Of a stretch of 64,000 bases of DNA, positions 1 through 12,001 are shown in pieces. This DNA comes from Rhynchosporium graminicola (taxonomy: Eukaryota; Ascomycota; Leotiomycetes; Helotiales; Ploettnerulaceae), in the NCBI GenBank assembly GCA_900074885.1, contig FJUW01000029.1, positions 1 through 64,000 on the forward strand. Reading direction: 5' to 3'. The position numbers and the translations under genes are program-made. The notes under the pieces were generated by a model. That model searched no databases and had not been told where the DNA came from. It saw only the letters and a list, made by a program, of their open reading frames with translations. The number at the start of each line of letters is the position of its first letter. Position 1 is the first letter of the stretch.

Positions 1-1752
1 GCGTTTAGTAGCTCTAGGCATAGAGGTATAATATAAGTAGATATTTACTATCTTCCTAAACGTAAGTAAAAGAGTTATAGATAATATAACGCTTACTCTA
101 GAAAGGTCTTAAAACTACCTAAGTAATAAGACCTTATATTACTATAAATATAAAGTAGTAAGAATTACTTGAGAATCTATAACTAAGGAGTGAAGAAGTA
201 GAGAGAGAATAGAAGTATATATATGAAAAGGGGCCCCTAAACTCTACTCGTATAATCTCGCTTAGCAGTAAGTATTTCCACCAATAGGGAGAGACCTCCA
301 AACCTGACTAGTCGTCATACTTACTATCTGTTTCAGGTGATAAAGCTAATATAGGAGCTCTTAGTCTTCAGATTAATAATACCTTCTTCGTTAGTAATAA
401 GACCTTTATAAAAGCAGAAGAAAGAGAGCTATAGAAAGCTAGATTCAAGTCGAATAAGAGAGAGCAATTAACTACTTTATACCTAATTAACTTTAATAGA
501 GGTTATATTACCTTAGAAACTAATAGCTCTATTCGACTATCTTAATAATCGTATGATAAGACGCTAAGACTAATTAAGAAAGAACTAGTTAATCTCACTA
601 ACTCCTATAGAGGTATATAATAAGGTCTTACCTAAATCGAGCAATTTGCTACCTAGAGAGCTAGAGGTTTATACCTAGTAACTATTTCTTAGCCGGAAGT
701 ATCGTTTGATATCTCTTTTATTATATAAACTATAAATCCGATAGAGAAAGACTTTAAGCTCTTAAATAAGAGAATCTTATAGTAAAAGCTTAATTATAGT
801 AAAGGTCTCTGATATATTAAATTAGATAAGAAGTCTCTGAAACTTATTATATTTACTAATAGTTTATTTACTAATTTGAAAGACTTCTACTCTTAAATTA
901 GCTATATCTATATACTTATAGATAAGTATAATAAGGTAAACGTTATTCACTAGTCTTCGGTCTGCTATAAGAGAGTTACTAGATCTGTACTAGCCTCTGA
1001 ACTATACGCTATATCAGAAGGTTTTAATATGGCTAATGCTATTAAGACTACTATCGAATAGATTATAGAGATTATAATACTACCTTTAGTTATAGTTACT
1101 AATTCTAAGTCTTTATATAACTACGTAATACGACTTAATACTATAAGAGAGAAGAGATTAATAATTAACTTTATATATCTACGTTAGGCGTACGAAAAAA
1201 AGGAGATATTAGAGGTGATTTAGGTAGTAGGGCTAGATAACCCTGCGGATACGATAACTAAGATAAATTGCAATAGAGCTTTAAAGGAGCTATTATATAC
1301 GAATTAATTAGTTATTAAGCTTATAAAATAAGTAGATAGAGAGAATTAGGATAACTTGAAGCCGGAAGAGAGCCTATAAGGCGTTTAGTTTAGTTATCTA
1401 ATCTTTAGACCTAATTACGTGGAAACCTATATACTATATAATACTTCTGTATAAGTAGTACTATAGTACTACTCTTATTAGAAGGTAAAAAGCGTTACTT
1501 TTATATAGAGAAGTAGATAGTTTAGAGTTACTTTAAAGTACTCCTAGTGTTAGTCTATATATTAGTCTATAGTCACGTGGTAATCGAGTATCTGTACCGG
1601 GGTTTAGCCGGCCAGATATATCTCCCTTCCGGAGTCTCGACTACTTAGGAAAGATAACTATAATATAACAGATAATACTACTACTATTATCACTATACTT
1701 TGGCTCACGCAGACTACTTGATTATACGTACTACGATAGAGTGATACCAACA
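1..1752 (+). mobile_element. Ty1/Copia LTR retrotransposon, 3' part (copy A), RIP-degraded
   Basis: The 3' end of a plus-strand Copia element, entering from outside the window. Positions about 845-1,310 read, through many TAA/TAG stops, as a Copia RNase H: a block resembling 'VLASELYAISEGFNMAN', then a 'DNPADTITK' tail typical of the family. It matches the opposite strand of 4,791 to about 6,030 in the second element below; similarity stops near position 320, so the first 320 bases differ or are rearranged. The 3' LTR is at 1,548-1,752. CpA/TpG are almost absent, as after RIP, and no ORF is open. Family placement is firm; the upstream extent is unknown. Confidence 0.85.
1548..1752 (+). repeat. 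205-bp Copia LTR (copy A, 3' LTR)
   Basis: Begins TGTTAG and ends CCAACA. It is the reverse complement, with transitions, of the two LTRs at 4,586-4,790 and 10,659-10,863 and has the same 205-bp length. The five bases that follow are GTTTC; the matching left target duplication would lie outside the window. Confidence 0.88.
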
Positions 1753-2342
1753 GTTTCCTTAGTAGTAGACTATATAAGATCGCTCTTAGCCTCCCTACTT
1801 GTTTATTCTTGCTTGTATACCGCCTCGAGTCTTGTGTCGTTACACTAATCCTTCTTTAGAGGCTATTTCGTTCTTACTAATAATACTTTAAGTAAGGTAC
1901 TTAAAGTATAACGTTCCTAGTTCTGACTAGTATATAGTATATAAGCTCGTTAGTTAGTATTAGCTATAAAGTAAAGTAAATAAGAAGTTCGGTTCTTAAT
2001 TAGGATTAAGATATTATAAGTAAGTATTAATTATTATATGAATTTGAGTATAAAGCTCTTATCTAATAGTAGAAGTGCTAGTCTTATATAGAACCTTCGT
2101 TCCCTTATGCTAGCTATATAAGACTATCTTATAGAGCGTGCAAGCTCTCGCGACCTGTCTAGTAGTCTAGTATATCACGTGATCCTGGATCACCTATAGC
2201 TATAACTATATTAGTGCCTTTCTTCTAATAGTACTAACTCTTTTCTAGTACTAAAACTCGTCTAGTACATACCACTGGGTGGTACTATCAGTATTCTGGT
2301 GCTAGGACGGTTTTGGTGCTACGAACCAGGTTGGTTCGTGAC
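1753..2342. other. AT-rich tract, possible LTR remnants
   Basis: No coding remnant recognised. Positions 1,753-1,850 look like the promoter part of an LTR (TATA-like ACTATATAAG followed by a pyrimidine-rich stretch). Positions 2,165-2,342 are a less mutated pocket. Read on the minus strand from 2,342 it starts TGTCACGAACCAACC, an LTR-like start abutting the old Copia integrase remnant. Borders of any LTR here could not be closed. Confidence 0.4.
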
Positions 2343-4585
2343 AATTTTCTACGCTTCTTTTATATAGTAACTTACTCCGGGATATCGACTTCTAGTACTA
2401 GAACTTCGTTCGTAATTATAGACTTAGTATCTTCTATACTATCGATTTCGACTTCGGAATCCTTATCTTAGCTTATAATACCAATATTAGAAGTAGTAGT
2501 ACTAGTAATCTCCACGTCTTAATTTTAACTTAAATTATTAATAGAATTACCTTTAGTTTAAAGTACTATTATAGCGTCTTCTTCGTAAGGTCCTATAACT
2601 AAACTATCTTTATTAAATCGTAGATAAAAGGTACGAATTAACTTTCTATTAACTAGGTATCTATAGATATTATAACTTTTAAATCCTACTAAAATACTCT
2701 TTTTAGCTCTAAGAGCTACCTTATAGCTCTAGACTCTCTTCTTCTTATTAATTAGTATAAAGATAAGATATCCTAATATATAGAGATACTTAATAGAAGG
2801 AGTATAATTTACCTTTAGCTTAATATTATCCTAGAAGTACTTAAAGGGAGTCTTCCCTTTTACCTTAGAGGTAGAGATAAGGTTAGTAATATATATATAA
2901 GCGAGTGGAATCTCCGGCTATATATAGTTAAGTATATTCTGATCTACTATAACTATATATACCTTCTCGATAATCGTATATATAGAGCGTTTAGCTCTTC
3001 TACCTTACTCTAGAGTATACAGAGTAGACTCCTCTAGTAGTATTCTAAGGTGATTAGTAAGCTCTTTTATCTAAGAGGGATAGTACTCCTTACTCTTATT
3101 ATATCTCTATACTTTAATTCTATAGTAATATTATATTTCAGCTAATTAAGGCTAACTTGATTAGCTTTTAATTAGCTAGATAGATATCCGACTTCTTAGC
3201 GTAGATAAAGGCCTACTTTCTAGTCGAATAGGCGTATAAGAAGATAGAGGCATAAGAGTAACTATTCAGACCTTTAAGTTTAAAGTATACTATATCTATA
3301 TAGATTTTATCTATTAATCTAGTAAGTCGAGCACGTGCCGATACCTTATTAACCTTCCGAATAGATCTGCCTTTCTTATATAGTACGTAAAGGCGAGTTC
3401 TACTAGTCTTAAGCTCTATAGACTTTATACTAGTAACTATAGATTAAGTATATCGTACTATATTAAAGCTAGCGTAATATATATATCTATACTAAAGATC
3501 TATATCGACTATAGCTTACTCTATTGCTATAAGTAAGCTTAAACCCGGAAGGCTAGCGTACCTCACGCCGGAGGTCTCCTCTTTAATAATAAATAGATCT
3601 TCGTTAATTATATAGATCTCTTTCTCCTTAGACGTATAGAGGATAGAACTACGTAAATAACCTCCTAATTTATTTAATTTAGAACCGGAGTATAAGTAGA
3701 CTAGAGACTATAAGATATATAGTATATTGTAGTACTTTAATATACGTACTATACTATCGGTCTTTAGCGCCTTAATTATATAACTTCTAATCCTAATAGA
3801 GCGTAATAGCTTATTAATAGTAAGTATATACTATAAATCGTCTTTTAGCATATATAAGGTAAACTTAGAAAGGTTATTAGATATATACTCCGTAGCGCCG
3901 GTATCGTAGAGCTATCGTGACTTATTATAATTAGAGAAAATAGCTATAGAAGCTGTAATAATAGGGAAATATAATAAAAGGGCTACGCTGAAAATACTAT
4001 TCTCATCGGAATTATTATCCTTCTTCTTTCTACTACTAGTCTTCTTCTTATTAGTATTCTCTCTCTTCTTCTTTAGCTGTTTAGTATATAAGATCTACTT
4101 CTTTCCAGACTTCTCCTTAAACTCTTTCTTCTTCTACTTATTAATAATAAAAAAGTTCTCTAGAGTATACTTTAGCGATATCTATTTATAGTACTTATAA
4201 GTCGGCCTAGCTTCCTTACTAGCCGGCTTAGTAGCTCCTCTGCTACTTCCTTTCTTAGAATTAAGTATAGACTTATTACTATATAGAGCTTAACCTGCTA
4301 TCTTATTAGTAGAGTTACTTACTCTTACTTCGTTAGTAATATCTTCGATTAAACTAATTAAAGTTACTTCTAAATTAGCCTTCTAAGTCATATCTAGGTT
4401 ATTACTAGAAGAAACTCTTAAGAGAGAACGTTATCTTTTAGCCTATATAAGCTACTACTCTAGAACTATAGTAATAAATATAATTAGATACTATACTAGA
4501 GGTAAAGCTATTATCAAAGTCTCTAATTTAATAATTAAGAGCTTAAAAGTAATAATAAACTTCTCTAGGGAGTTGAAATCGTTAT
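2343..4585 (-). mobile_element. Older Copia element, gag-protease-integrase remnant (left part)
   Basis: Minus-strand Copia polyprotein remnant with many RIP stops. In order of reading: gag C-terminus with a degraded zinc knuckle at about 4,147-4,201 (CxxC...H...C positions now mostly Tyr/Phe); retroviral-type aspartic protease with an intact DTGATE motif at about 3,886-3,904; integrase; and the integrase C-terminal block near 2,600-2,730 ('RAKKSILVGFKSYNIYR'-like, typical of Copia). It ends at about 2,343, before any reverse transcriptase. Its gag is interrupted at 4,585 by the next element and resumes at 10,869. Protease-integrase order identifies Ty1/Copia. Confidence 0.82.
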
Positions 4586-4790
4586 TATTAGTATCACTCT
4601 GTCGTAGTACGTACAATCAAGTAGTCTGCGTGAGCCAAAGTACAGTGATAATAGTAGTAGTATTATCTGTTGTATCGTAGCTGTCTTTCCTAGGTAGTCG
4701 AGACTCTAGAAGGGAGATATATCTAGCTGGCTAAACCCCGGTACAGATACTCGACTAACACGTGACTATAGACCAATATATAGACTAATA
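4586..4790 (-). repeat. 205-bp LTR (3' LTR of the nested Copia)
   Basis: Direct repeat of 10,659-10,863, starting TATTAG (RIP form of TGTTGG) and ending CTAATA. Differences from the partner LTR are mostly C/T and G/A transitions, so LTR divergence reflects RIP and cannot date the insertion. Confidence 0.88.
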
Positions 4791-7700
4791 CTAAGAGTAC
4801 TTTTAAAGTAGCTCTAAACTATTTACTTCTTCGTATGAAAGTAACGCTTTTTGCTTTCTAGTAAGAGTAGTACTATAGTACTACTCGTGCAGAAGTATTA
4901 TATAGTATATAGGTTTCTACGTGATTAGGTCTAAAGATTAGATAACTAAACTAAACGCCTTATAGGCTCTCTTCTGGCTTTAAGTTATCTAAATTCCCTC
5001 TATCTACTTATTCTATAGGCTTAATAACTAATTGATTCGTATATAATAGCTCCTTTAAAGCTCTATTATAATTTATCTTAGTTATTGTATCCGTAGGGTT
5101 ATCTAGCCCTACTACTTAAATTACCTCCGATATCTCTTTTCTTTCGTACGCTTAACGTAGATATATAAGGTTAATTATTAATCTCTTCTCTCTTATAGTA
5201 TTAAGTCGTACTACGTAGTTGTATAAAGACTTAGAATCGGTAACTATAAGTAAAAGTAGTACTATAATCTCTATGATCTATTTAATAGTAATCTTAATAG
5301 TACCGGCTATATCAAAACCTTCTGATATAGCGTATAGTTCAGAGGCTAGTATAGATCTAGTAACTCTCTTATAGTAGACCGAAGACTAGTAAATAATATT
5401 TACCTTATTATACTTATTTATAAGTACGTAGACGTAGCTAATTTAAGAGTAGAAGTCTTTTAAATTAGTAAATAAACTGTTAGTAAATACGACGAGTTTT
5501 AGAGACTTCTTATCTAATTTGACGTATTAGAGACTTTTACTATAGTTGAACTTTTACTATGAGATTCTCTTATTTAAGAGCTTAAAGTCCTTCTCTATCG
5601 GATTTATAGTTTATATAGTAAAAGAGATATTAAACGATACTTCCGGCTAAGAAATAGTTACTAGGTATAAACCTCTAGCTCTCTAGGCGGTAAATTGCTC
5701 GATTTGGGTAAGACCTTATCGTATATCTCTACGGGAGTTAGTAAGATTAACTAGTTCTTTCTTAATTAGTCTTAGCGTCTTATCGTACGATTATTGAGAT
5801 AGTCGAATAGAGCTATCAGTTTCTAAGGTAATATAACCTCTATTAAAGTCAATTAGGTATGAAGTAGTTAATTGCTCTCTCTTATTCGACTTAAATCTAG
5901 CCTTCTATAGCTCTCTTTCTTCTGCGTCTATAAAGGTCTTATTACTAACGAAGAAAGTGTCGTTAATCTGAAGACTAAGAGCTCCTGTACTGGCTTCACC
6001 TGAAACAGATAGTAGACACGTGTCGAACGTCGATAGTACTATATGGAGCTTCTTAACCTTATGTCTATAGTATATACTGAACTAATAGTTCGCTGATTCT
6101 AGTATACTATATATAGGCCTAACGCACCGCAAAAACTAATATAGCTAAGTCAAAATCTCCTTTAGAGGGCGCACGAAGAAGTTACGTATTAAGTATAACG
6201 TAGACTAAGTATAAGCTTATATAATATCCCGGCTATATACCTTAAACTTAGGGTATATAACTGCGTATACTAGTAGTAGTCGTTAGCTAACTCGTTGAAT
6301 AGTTAGTAATATAGTGAGTACTTAGTTCTTTCTAGAGTCGTTATATACTTGTATAACTAGTCTAGACTTCTCGTAGGCTTTCTATATACTCTTAAATTTT
6401 GTCTAGTCGATGAATTTAGCGTTAAAGACCCTAGCTCCGGCTAGTAATTCATCTTTATAGACTAATTCAAAGATCCCTGCAGCGATTAAACTATTAATCT
6501 CCTTACGTCTTGACGCAGCGTATTAAGATTCTACTACTAGGAAACTAATAAATAATTCATCTGTATAATTCAAGTAAACTTTAATGTTATCGTCTCTGAA
6601 TCGAATTAGCTTTCGTCGTTCTCGATAAGGTTACTTCTTTAGTACTAGTATAGGTCGATTTGACTTAGTAGTACTAAGTGATAGTAAGAGTATAACCTTA
6701 GGTAAAATACTCTCTAGTTCGTCGGAATCGATTTCTTCTTCGTACTATAGTTTAATCGATATAGAGCGAAAGGTCGTTAGTCTACTATCGATTTCTACTA
6801 CGCAGTTCTCTCCGTCTATAGAAATAAGTAGCTAAAGTCTATCCTAGAAGCCTTTCTCTCTCTAAACTAGTACTAGAGAGTTTAATAGAAGGTCTCTTAC
6901 TACTATAGAACTAGGTCTATTCCGAGTATTCAGAGCGTTATTAACTTACCGATAACTCTATAGCTTGCGAATCTCTTCTATAGCCTTATGAAGTGCAGTA
7001 GCTTATTAAGAGACTAATAGTAAAAGGGCGTCTATCTCTACTATTCTGGGGTATACTCTAAATACTAGTAAAATAGGTATAATTCCACTAGGTCCAGAAA
7101 TATAGTTAATTACATAGAATACTATCTATAGTACTATATTTTGACTAAGGTATAGTAATTCCTTCCGAATTATCGTATAAGCTCTCTTCAGAGAGCTATA
7201 GTATCTCTCTACCTTTCCAATAGAGTAATAAGCCTCTATAAGTATAACTTTAACTATAGAACTCTCTATCTTAGCACTCTATACGAATTCTTTCGACTTA
7301 AATTACGTACCTACGTCTATAATAATAAAGTCAGGTAATCTAAGGTAGGTATCTATCTATACCTGCTTAAATCGGTTCTATATATACTCTACAGATATAT
7401 TAATAAGAAAACCTCTGTTCTAAAAGGTAATACCTTAATCGACTATATATAAGACTTATCGACCGTCTAGTTATATAATATCGATCACGACTTCGTAATT
7501 AAAGTGTATATTATCAGTATCGTAGAGCTTAAACTTGAATCTGCCTAGTGATCTTCCGTATAGCTAGTAGTACTTATAGAGCTTAGTAAGCTCCTTTAGT
7601 ACCCCTGAGTTATACTCGTGACCGGCCTATTATAGTAAATCTTCTAGCTTTCTTACTAAGGGGTATCCGAATCAGTAGTAAAGTCGACGTAAATCCGTCT

Positions 7701-9286
7701 CCGTAAGTACTTTTATATTCGACTGGAAACACTCCGTAATATATATCTTAAGTAACTCCTTCCAGAGTAAGAAGAGGTAGCCGAATCTGCGTATAACTAG
7801 TATATCTCCCTATAGTATAATGAGTACGTTACGAAGATTATCTAATATAACTCTGAGCTTATCTATATCGTCTAAACAGAGTAGAAACGGGGTATCTATA
7901 GCTATAACCTCAAATTAGATCTTTCTAATTAGAGAAGGTATAATTATTATACTAATAGAAGTAGCCTTACTAATACCGAATTTGACGTTTATTCCACAGG
8001 AAGGTAAGAGTTCAGTCTTATATAGAGCCTTATAGGCTTCGTATTAACCTTTACCTACTATAGATACCTTTATTACTCTAGTATCGATTATAATTCCATG
8101 AAAAACTAACGAATTATATCAGGGGCTACTTATTATCGTCTCTGCGGTCAGGTTCTCTTCCGTAGCTTCTTCGGCAGTATCTAATAGGTATTTAAAAGCC
8201 GTATTTGCTAGGGTTTCTGTTATTAGCTATATAGCTGCTACTGAGATAGGTCCTATAGAAGTCATGAATAGAGCTTCCGGCTGAGCGTCGGAATCGTAAT
8301 CTATATCGCTCCCGGCTTCGCATGAGGTAAAGGCAGTAGCTATATACTCGTCTTCTATACCTTTATACTCTGCGACGTATTATCTATATGCCTTCTTAAA
8401 GACTCTTCCAAAGTTACCTTTAAACTTAGAAGAGTTCTTCGCCTTAAACTTCTCCTTAGCTTTCTCTCTTTCTTCTATTATATAGTTAAAGGATATATGA
8501 TCTGTAGTATTATATACTTAGTACTTCTTAGTATTACTTTCCTTATCTATCGTATTTATCTTCTTCTCTCCTTATATTCTGAATCGCCTTTTACTATCTT
8601 CTTTCTCTCTATATACTTATCTTTTATCAGAATCGCTTCGGAATTTTCGATTAGTATAGAAAGTAGTACTAGTTATAGGGTATACGTACTCGTAGTTAAT
8701 AATAGAAGTTCTAATAGAAGTAATTGTTTTTTTAGTAGAAGTTATAAGTTAAACTAAAGTAATTTAGTAAGCTTCCGAGCTTTAGTAAGTAGTAATAATC
8801 TTATTTATAACGAACTTCTTATAACGTAATTCAAAAGGTATATTATAACGTAGCTCTCTAATCTATATAGAGAGTATATTAAAGTATTCTGAAGTCGTCT
8901 TTCTAGGGTTCTTCTTCTTAATCGATTTAAGGGTAAGAAAGTTCTATATAGTTAGTAAAGATCTACTAAACTCCTCGCTCTTAAACTAATCTATTATATT
9001 CTTTAGTATAATATCGAATTTAATAATAAGAGAGGTTCTAGGGATACTATTTAGATTATAATAATAGTATTAGAGAGTAGCGCCTTTTAGTATTAATAGA
9101 AACGCCTTACTATACTCCTCTAGTAGAATCTCGGCTCTTAAGTAGGCGTCGTAGAATATTCTGACCTTATTACTAAAGCTATCTCTATCTCCCTTGAATT
9201 TCATCTCTTCTGGAAATATATAGGAGAAGCTAGCGATCTCCTTTCTATACGACTTCTCCTTCTCCTTCTATACCGTATTATAGTAC

Positions 9287-9450
9287 TCTCTCTCTCCTCC
9301 TTTAGTTCCTTAGTAGCTATCTCCTCCTCCTCCTCCTCCTTAGTAGCCTTCTCCTCCTCCTCCTCCTCCTCCTTAGTAGCCTTCTCCTCCTTAGTAGCTA
9401 TCTCCTCCTTAGTAGCTTCCTCCTCCTCTAGCTCCTCCTCCTCTACTTCT
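9287..9450. repeat. TCC/CTCC-rich low-complexity tract
   Basis: Runs of TCC interspersed with TTAGTAGC. On the element's sense (minus) strand this is a GAG/GAA-rich stretch encoding a poly-Glu, coiled-coil-like segment in the gag region of the nested Copia element. Confidence 0.8.
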
Positions 9451-10362
9451 CGTATTCTTCGGTATACGCTTTCTATAGTATTACTACTCTTCTTTATTCT
9501 AGTTAGAGGAGGTCTCTTTATATTACTATACTCCTTCGGTAGAATCTCGGTCTTATTATAGAGGTTCGTAGTATTCTTTATTAAAGTCGAATTCGCTAAT
9601 AAGAGGTAAGCCGAGTGTAGTATAGTGTCTTTATTACAGTCTATAGAACTCTTTCTTTAATCTCTTATATTCTAACTCGTCTTATTAAGTAGCTATATCG
9701 TTTATTATCTTCTTCTCTCTTTTATCTCGCTATTACTATGTAGATATCTGCTTCTCTAGTACTAATGGGTTTAATACTATATACTATAGCTATATAGAGA
9801 GTATCTTCTCTCCTGCTATACTCTCTAGTTCCTTTAAGGTCTAACTACTACGTATAGTATCCTATAGAGTATATAGAAGCTTATATAGCTCTTGCGCAGG
9901 TTCGTCGCCTTCTTCGATAAATATACCTTTAGTACGTAGGGTGAATATAAGGTTATTATTTAACGATTTCTTAATAGATTTGAAAGAGTCTACTATTTAA
10001 CCTTCGTATATCTCCTTAAATAAGGAGTATAAGGGTCTATCTATATAGTTAGAGCTCTTGATTTATCTAATAAGACCTTCTTCCTATTTCTATATAGTCT
10101 CCGGGTCTAGTAGGTCCTTACCGGAGTTCGCAGGTATATCGAAAGCACTAACCTCAGGGGTATTATTATCTCTTATTATATTAAAAGTCTGATTTATATA
10201 AGTGTTTTAGTGCTAATTCCGAGGTTATCTGTAATAGTAGTTATAGAGTTATTCTTAAGTGTTATAGTAGAAGCGCTAGCGTAGCGCGTTTAAGTTTAAC
10301 TTCGAGTTTTCGGCGTAACTCAAAAGCGCGTTCTTTAAAGTCGGGTTGCGGTAGTAATCGAA

Positions 10363-10407
10363 GTACGTAGAAGGTAGGTATGTAGAAGGTAGGTACGTAG
10401 AAGGTAA
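10363..10407. repeat. 15-bp tandem repeat, three units
   Basis: GTACGTAGAAGGTAG repeated three times with one or two changes, in the untranslated leader between the 5' LTR and gag of the nested Copia element. Confidence 0.75.
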
Positions 10408-10658
10408 TAGTAGTATAATATACTAGAATTCGAATCCTTTAACTGTGTCGCAAGTAGAATCCAGGTAAATTATCTTAGTAATTCAAGTTAAATAGTATAG
10501 AAAAGACTATATCTTCTCTAGTACTTAAGCTATTACTATAGTAGATATCTCTACTCTTTAAGATTTACTAGCGCGCTCTTTTCAGTAGTCGGAATTCTTA
10601 GAATCTAAGAATTTGATTACTTTTAAAGAGTGAAATGATCTATATATCTATTGATTAA

Positions 10659-10863
10659 TATTAGTATTACTCTATCGTAGTACGTATAATTAAGTAGTCT
10701 GCGTGAGCTAAAGTATAGTGATAATAGTAGTAGTATTATCTATTATATCGTAGCTATCTTTCCTAGGTAGTCGAGACTCTAGAAGGGAGATATATCTGGC
10801 CGGCTAAACCCCGGTGCAGATACTCGACTAACACGTGACTATGGACCAACATATGGACTAACA
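10659..10863 (-). repeat. 205-bp LTR (5' LTR of the nested Copia)
   Basis: Direct repeat of 4,586-4,790; ends CTAACA, followed immediately by GTTAT, which matches the five bases left of the other LTR. It is the 5' LTR because the element's coding order runs leftwards. Confidence 0.88.
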
Positions 10864-10868
10864 GTTAT

Positions 10869-11990
10869 ACTAGAGCTTAACGTAATCTTATATAGCGTTA
10901 TATACTAATATATTACCTCCTCCTTCGTATTACGCCTATAAGGCCTTCTATATATCTAATAAAGTAGTTTTACTAGTTATATACGCGAGAGGTCCGGCTT
11001 CATAATTTAACGTAATTACTAGCTTTATTTAACTCTCTCTAGACTCCTAATCTTACTACTTCTTAAGAGCTTTATTATTAGTATTATTATCTTATTTATC
11101 TACCTCTTTAGGTATATAGTTATACGACTTAATATTAAGAAACTTACTAATTCTATTAGTTTTAGTAATATTTAGTTTTTTATCTCTCTATTCCGTATAG
11201 TTCTCTCCTTCCTTAAGCTTATAGCTATCTACTAAGTTTAAAGATATAAAGCTACTTATCTTCATAGATTTATATGGCTCTAATATAGTTATAGTAATAA
11301 GTTCTGATTACGGGTCTTCCGGATCCTCTAGATAATCTTAGGATATCGATTTAGTATCTATAGGGAGTAAATCAGGTATATTTTAAGTCTTAGGGACTTA
11401 AGTAGCTTCTAGCGCTAGCGCGGAAAACTCTATACCTCGAGATATAATAATTTCAGAATTATCGACTTTAACTACTATATGAGTATAAGTATTAAGTACT
11501 ATATAGCTTATTTATAGTAACTCTTTAATAGAGCTAGAGTTATTAGAGTATACTTCTTCGACTTCTTCTAATAATAGTAGCGTAGATATAATAGCTAAAG
11601 AGCTCTCTCCACTAGTACTCTACGCGACTATATTTACTATAGAAAGACGCGCTAGTTTAACTGAACTATACGCGTATATTATACCTTAATCGGAAGCTCG
11701 TAACTTGAATCTCTACCCTTAGTACTAAGAAATAGTTCGATAATTACTATTAAGAATTATAGTACTACTACTTCTTTGAGTACTACTCTACTTCTAGCTA
11801 TCGGGGCTTATAACTTATAGTAAAGTTATATTAATATTCAAAGGAAGGCATAGAGTAGTTGAATAATATTAGTTATATTATAGTACTAATTACTATAGAG
11901 AGTTAACTCAAGGTATTATCTAGGAGTATCCGCACGGACTATACACGTGACTACAGTCACCTGATCTATACTAAGACCCATATCCTCGCA
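10869..11990 (-). mobile_element. Older Copia element, gag N-terminal part (right part)
   Basis: Continuation of the element at 2,343-4,585 beyond the nested insertion. If the inserted element and one GTTAT are removed, the minus-strand frame runs across the joint and resembles the core of a Copia gag (DYVKL before the joint, NSLEKFI after it). RIP stops are frequent. A 5' LTR would be expected near 11,850-12,000 but no repeat of a left-end sequence was recognised, so the right border is approximate. Confidence 0.65.
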
Positions 11991-12001
11991 ATAAGTATTA
12001 A

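Larger units (their letters stand above)
4586..10863 (-). mobile_element. Complete Ty1/Copia retrotransposon (copy 2), RIP-degraded, nested
   Basis: Full-length 6,278-bp element with 205-bp LTRs, flanked by the 5-bp duplication GTTAT (4,581-4,585 and 10,864-10,868). Read on the minus strand: gag-like region with a Glu-rich, coiled-coil-like tract opposite 9,287-9,450; aspartic protease near 8,085-8,102 (IIIDT; the following Gly is now Arg); integrase with the zinc-binding start near 7,630-7,690 and the core down to about 7,190; then reverse transcriptase and RNase H down to about 4,930. This is Pseudoviridae gene order. Stops interrupt every domain, so it cannot be autonomous. Its gag differs from that of the element it sits in. 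Confidence 0.88.

Noticed and set aside
8497..8757. Open frame of 86 codons on the plus strand inside the nested Copia element
   Set aside because: It is antisense to the element's polyprotein and open only by chance in AT-rich RIP sequence.
10425..10450. T-loop-like GAATTCGAATCC suggesting a tRNA
   Set aside because: No matching acceptor stem, D-arm or anticodon arm nearby.
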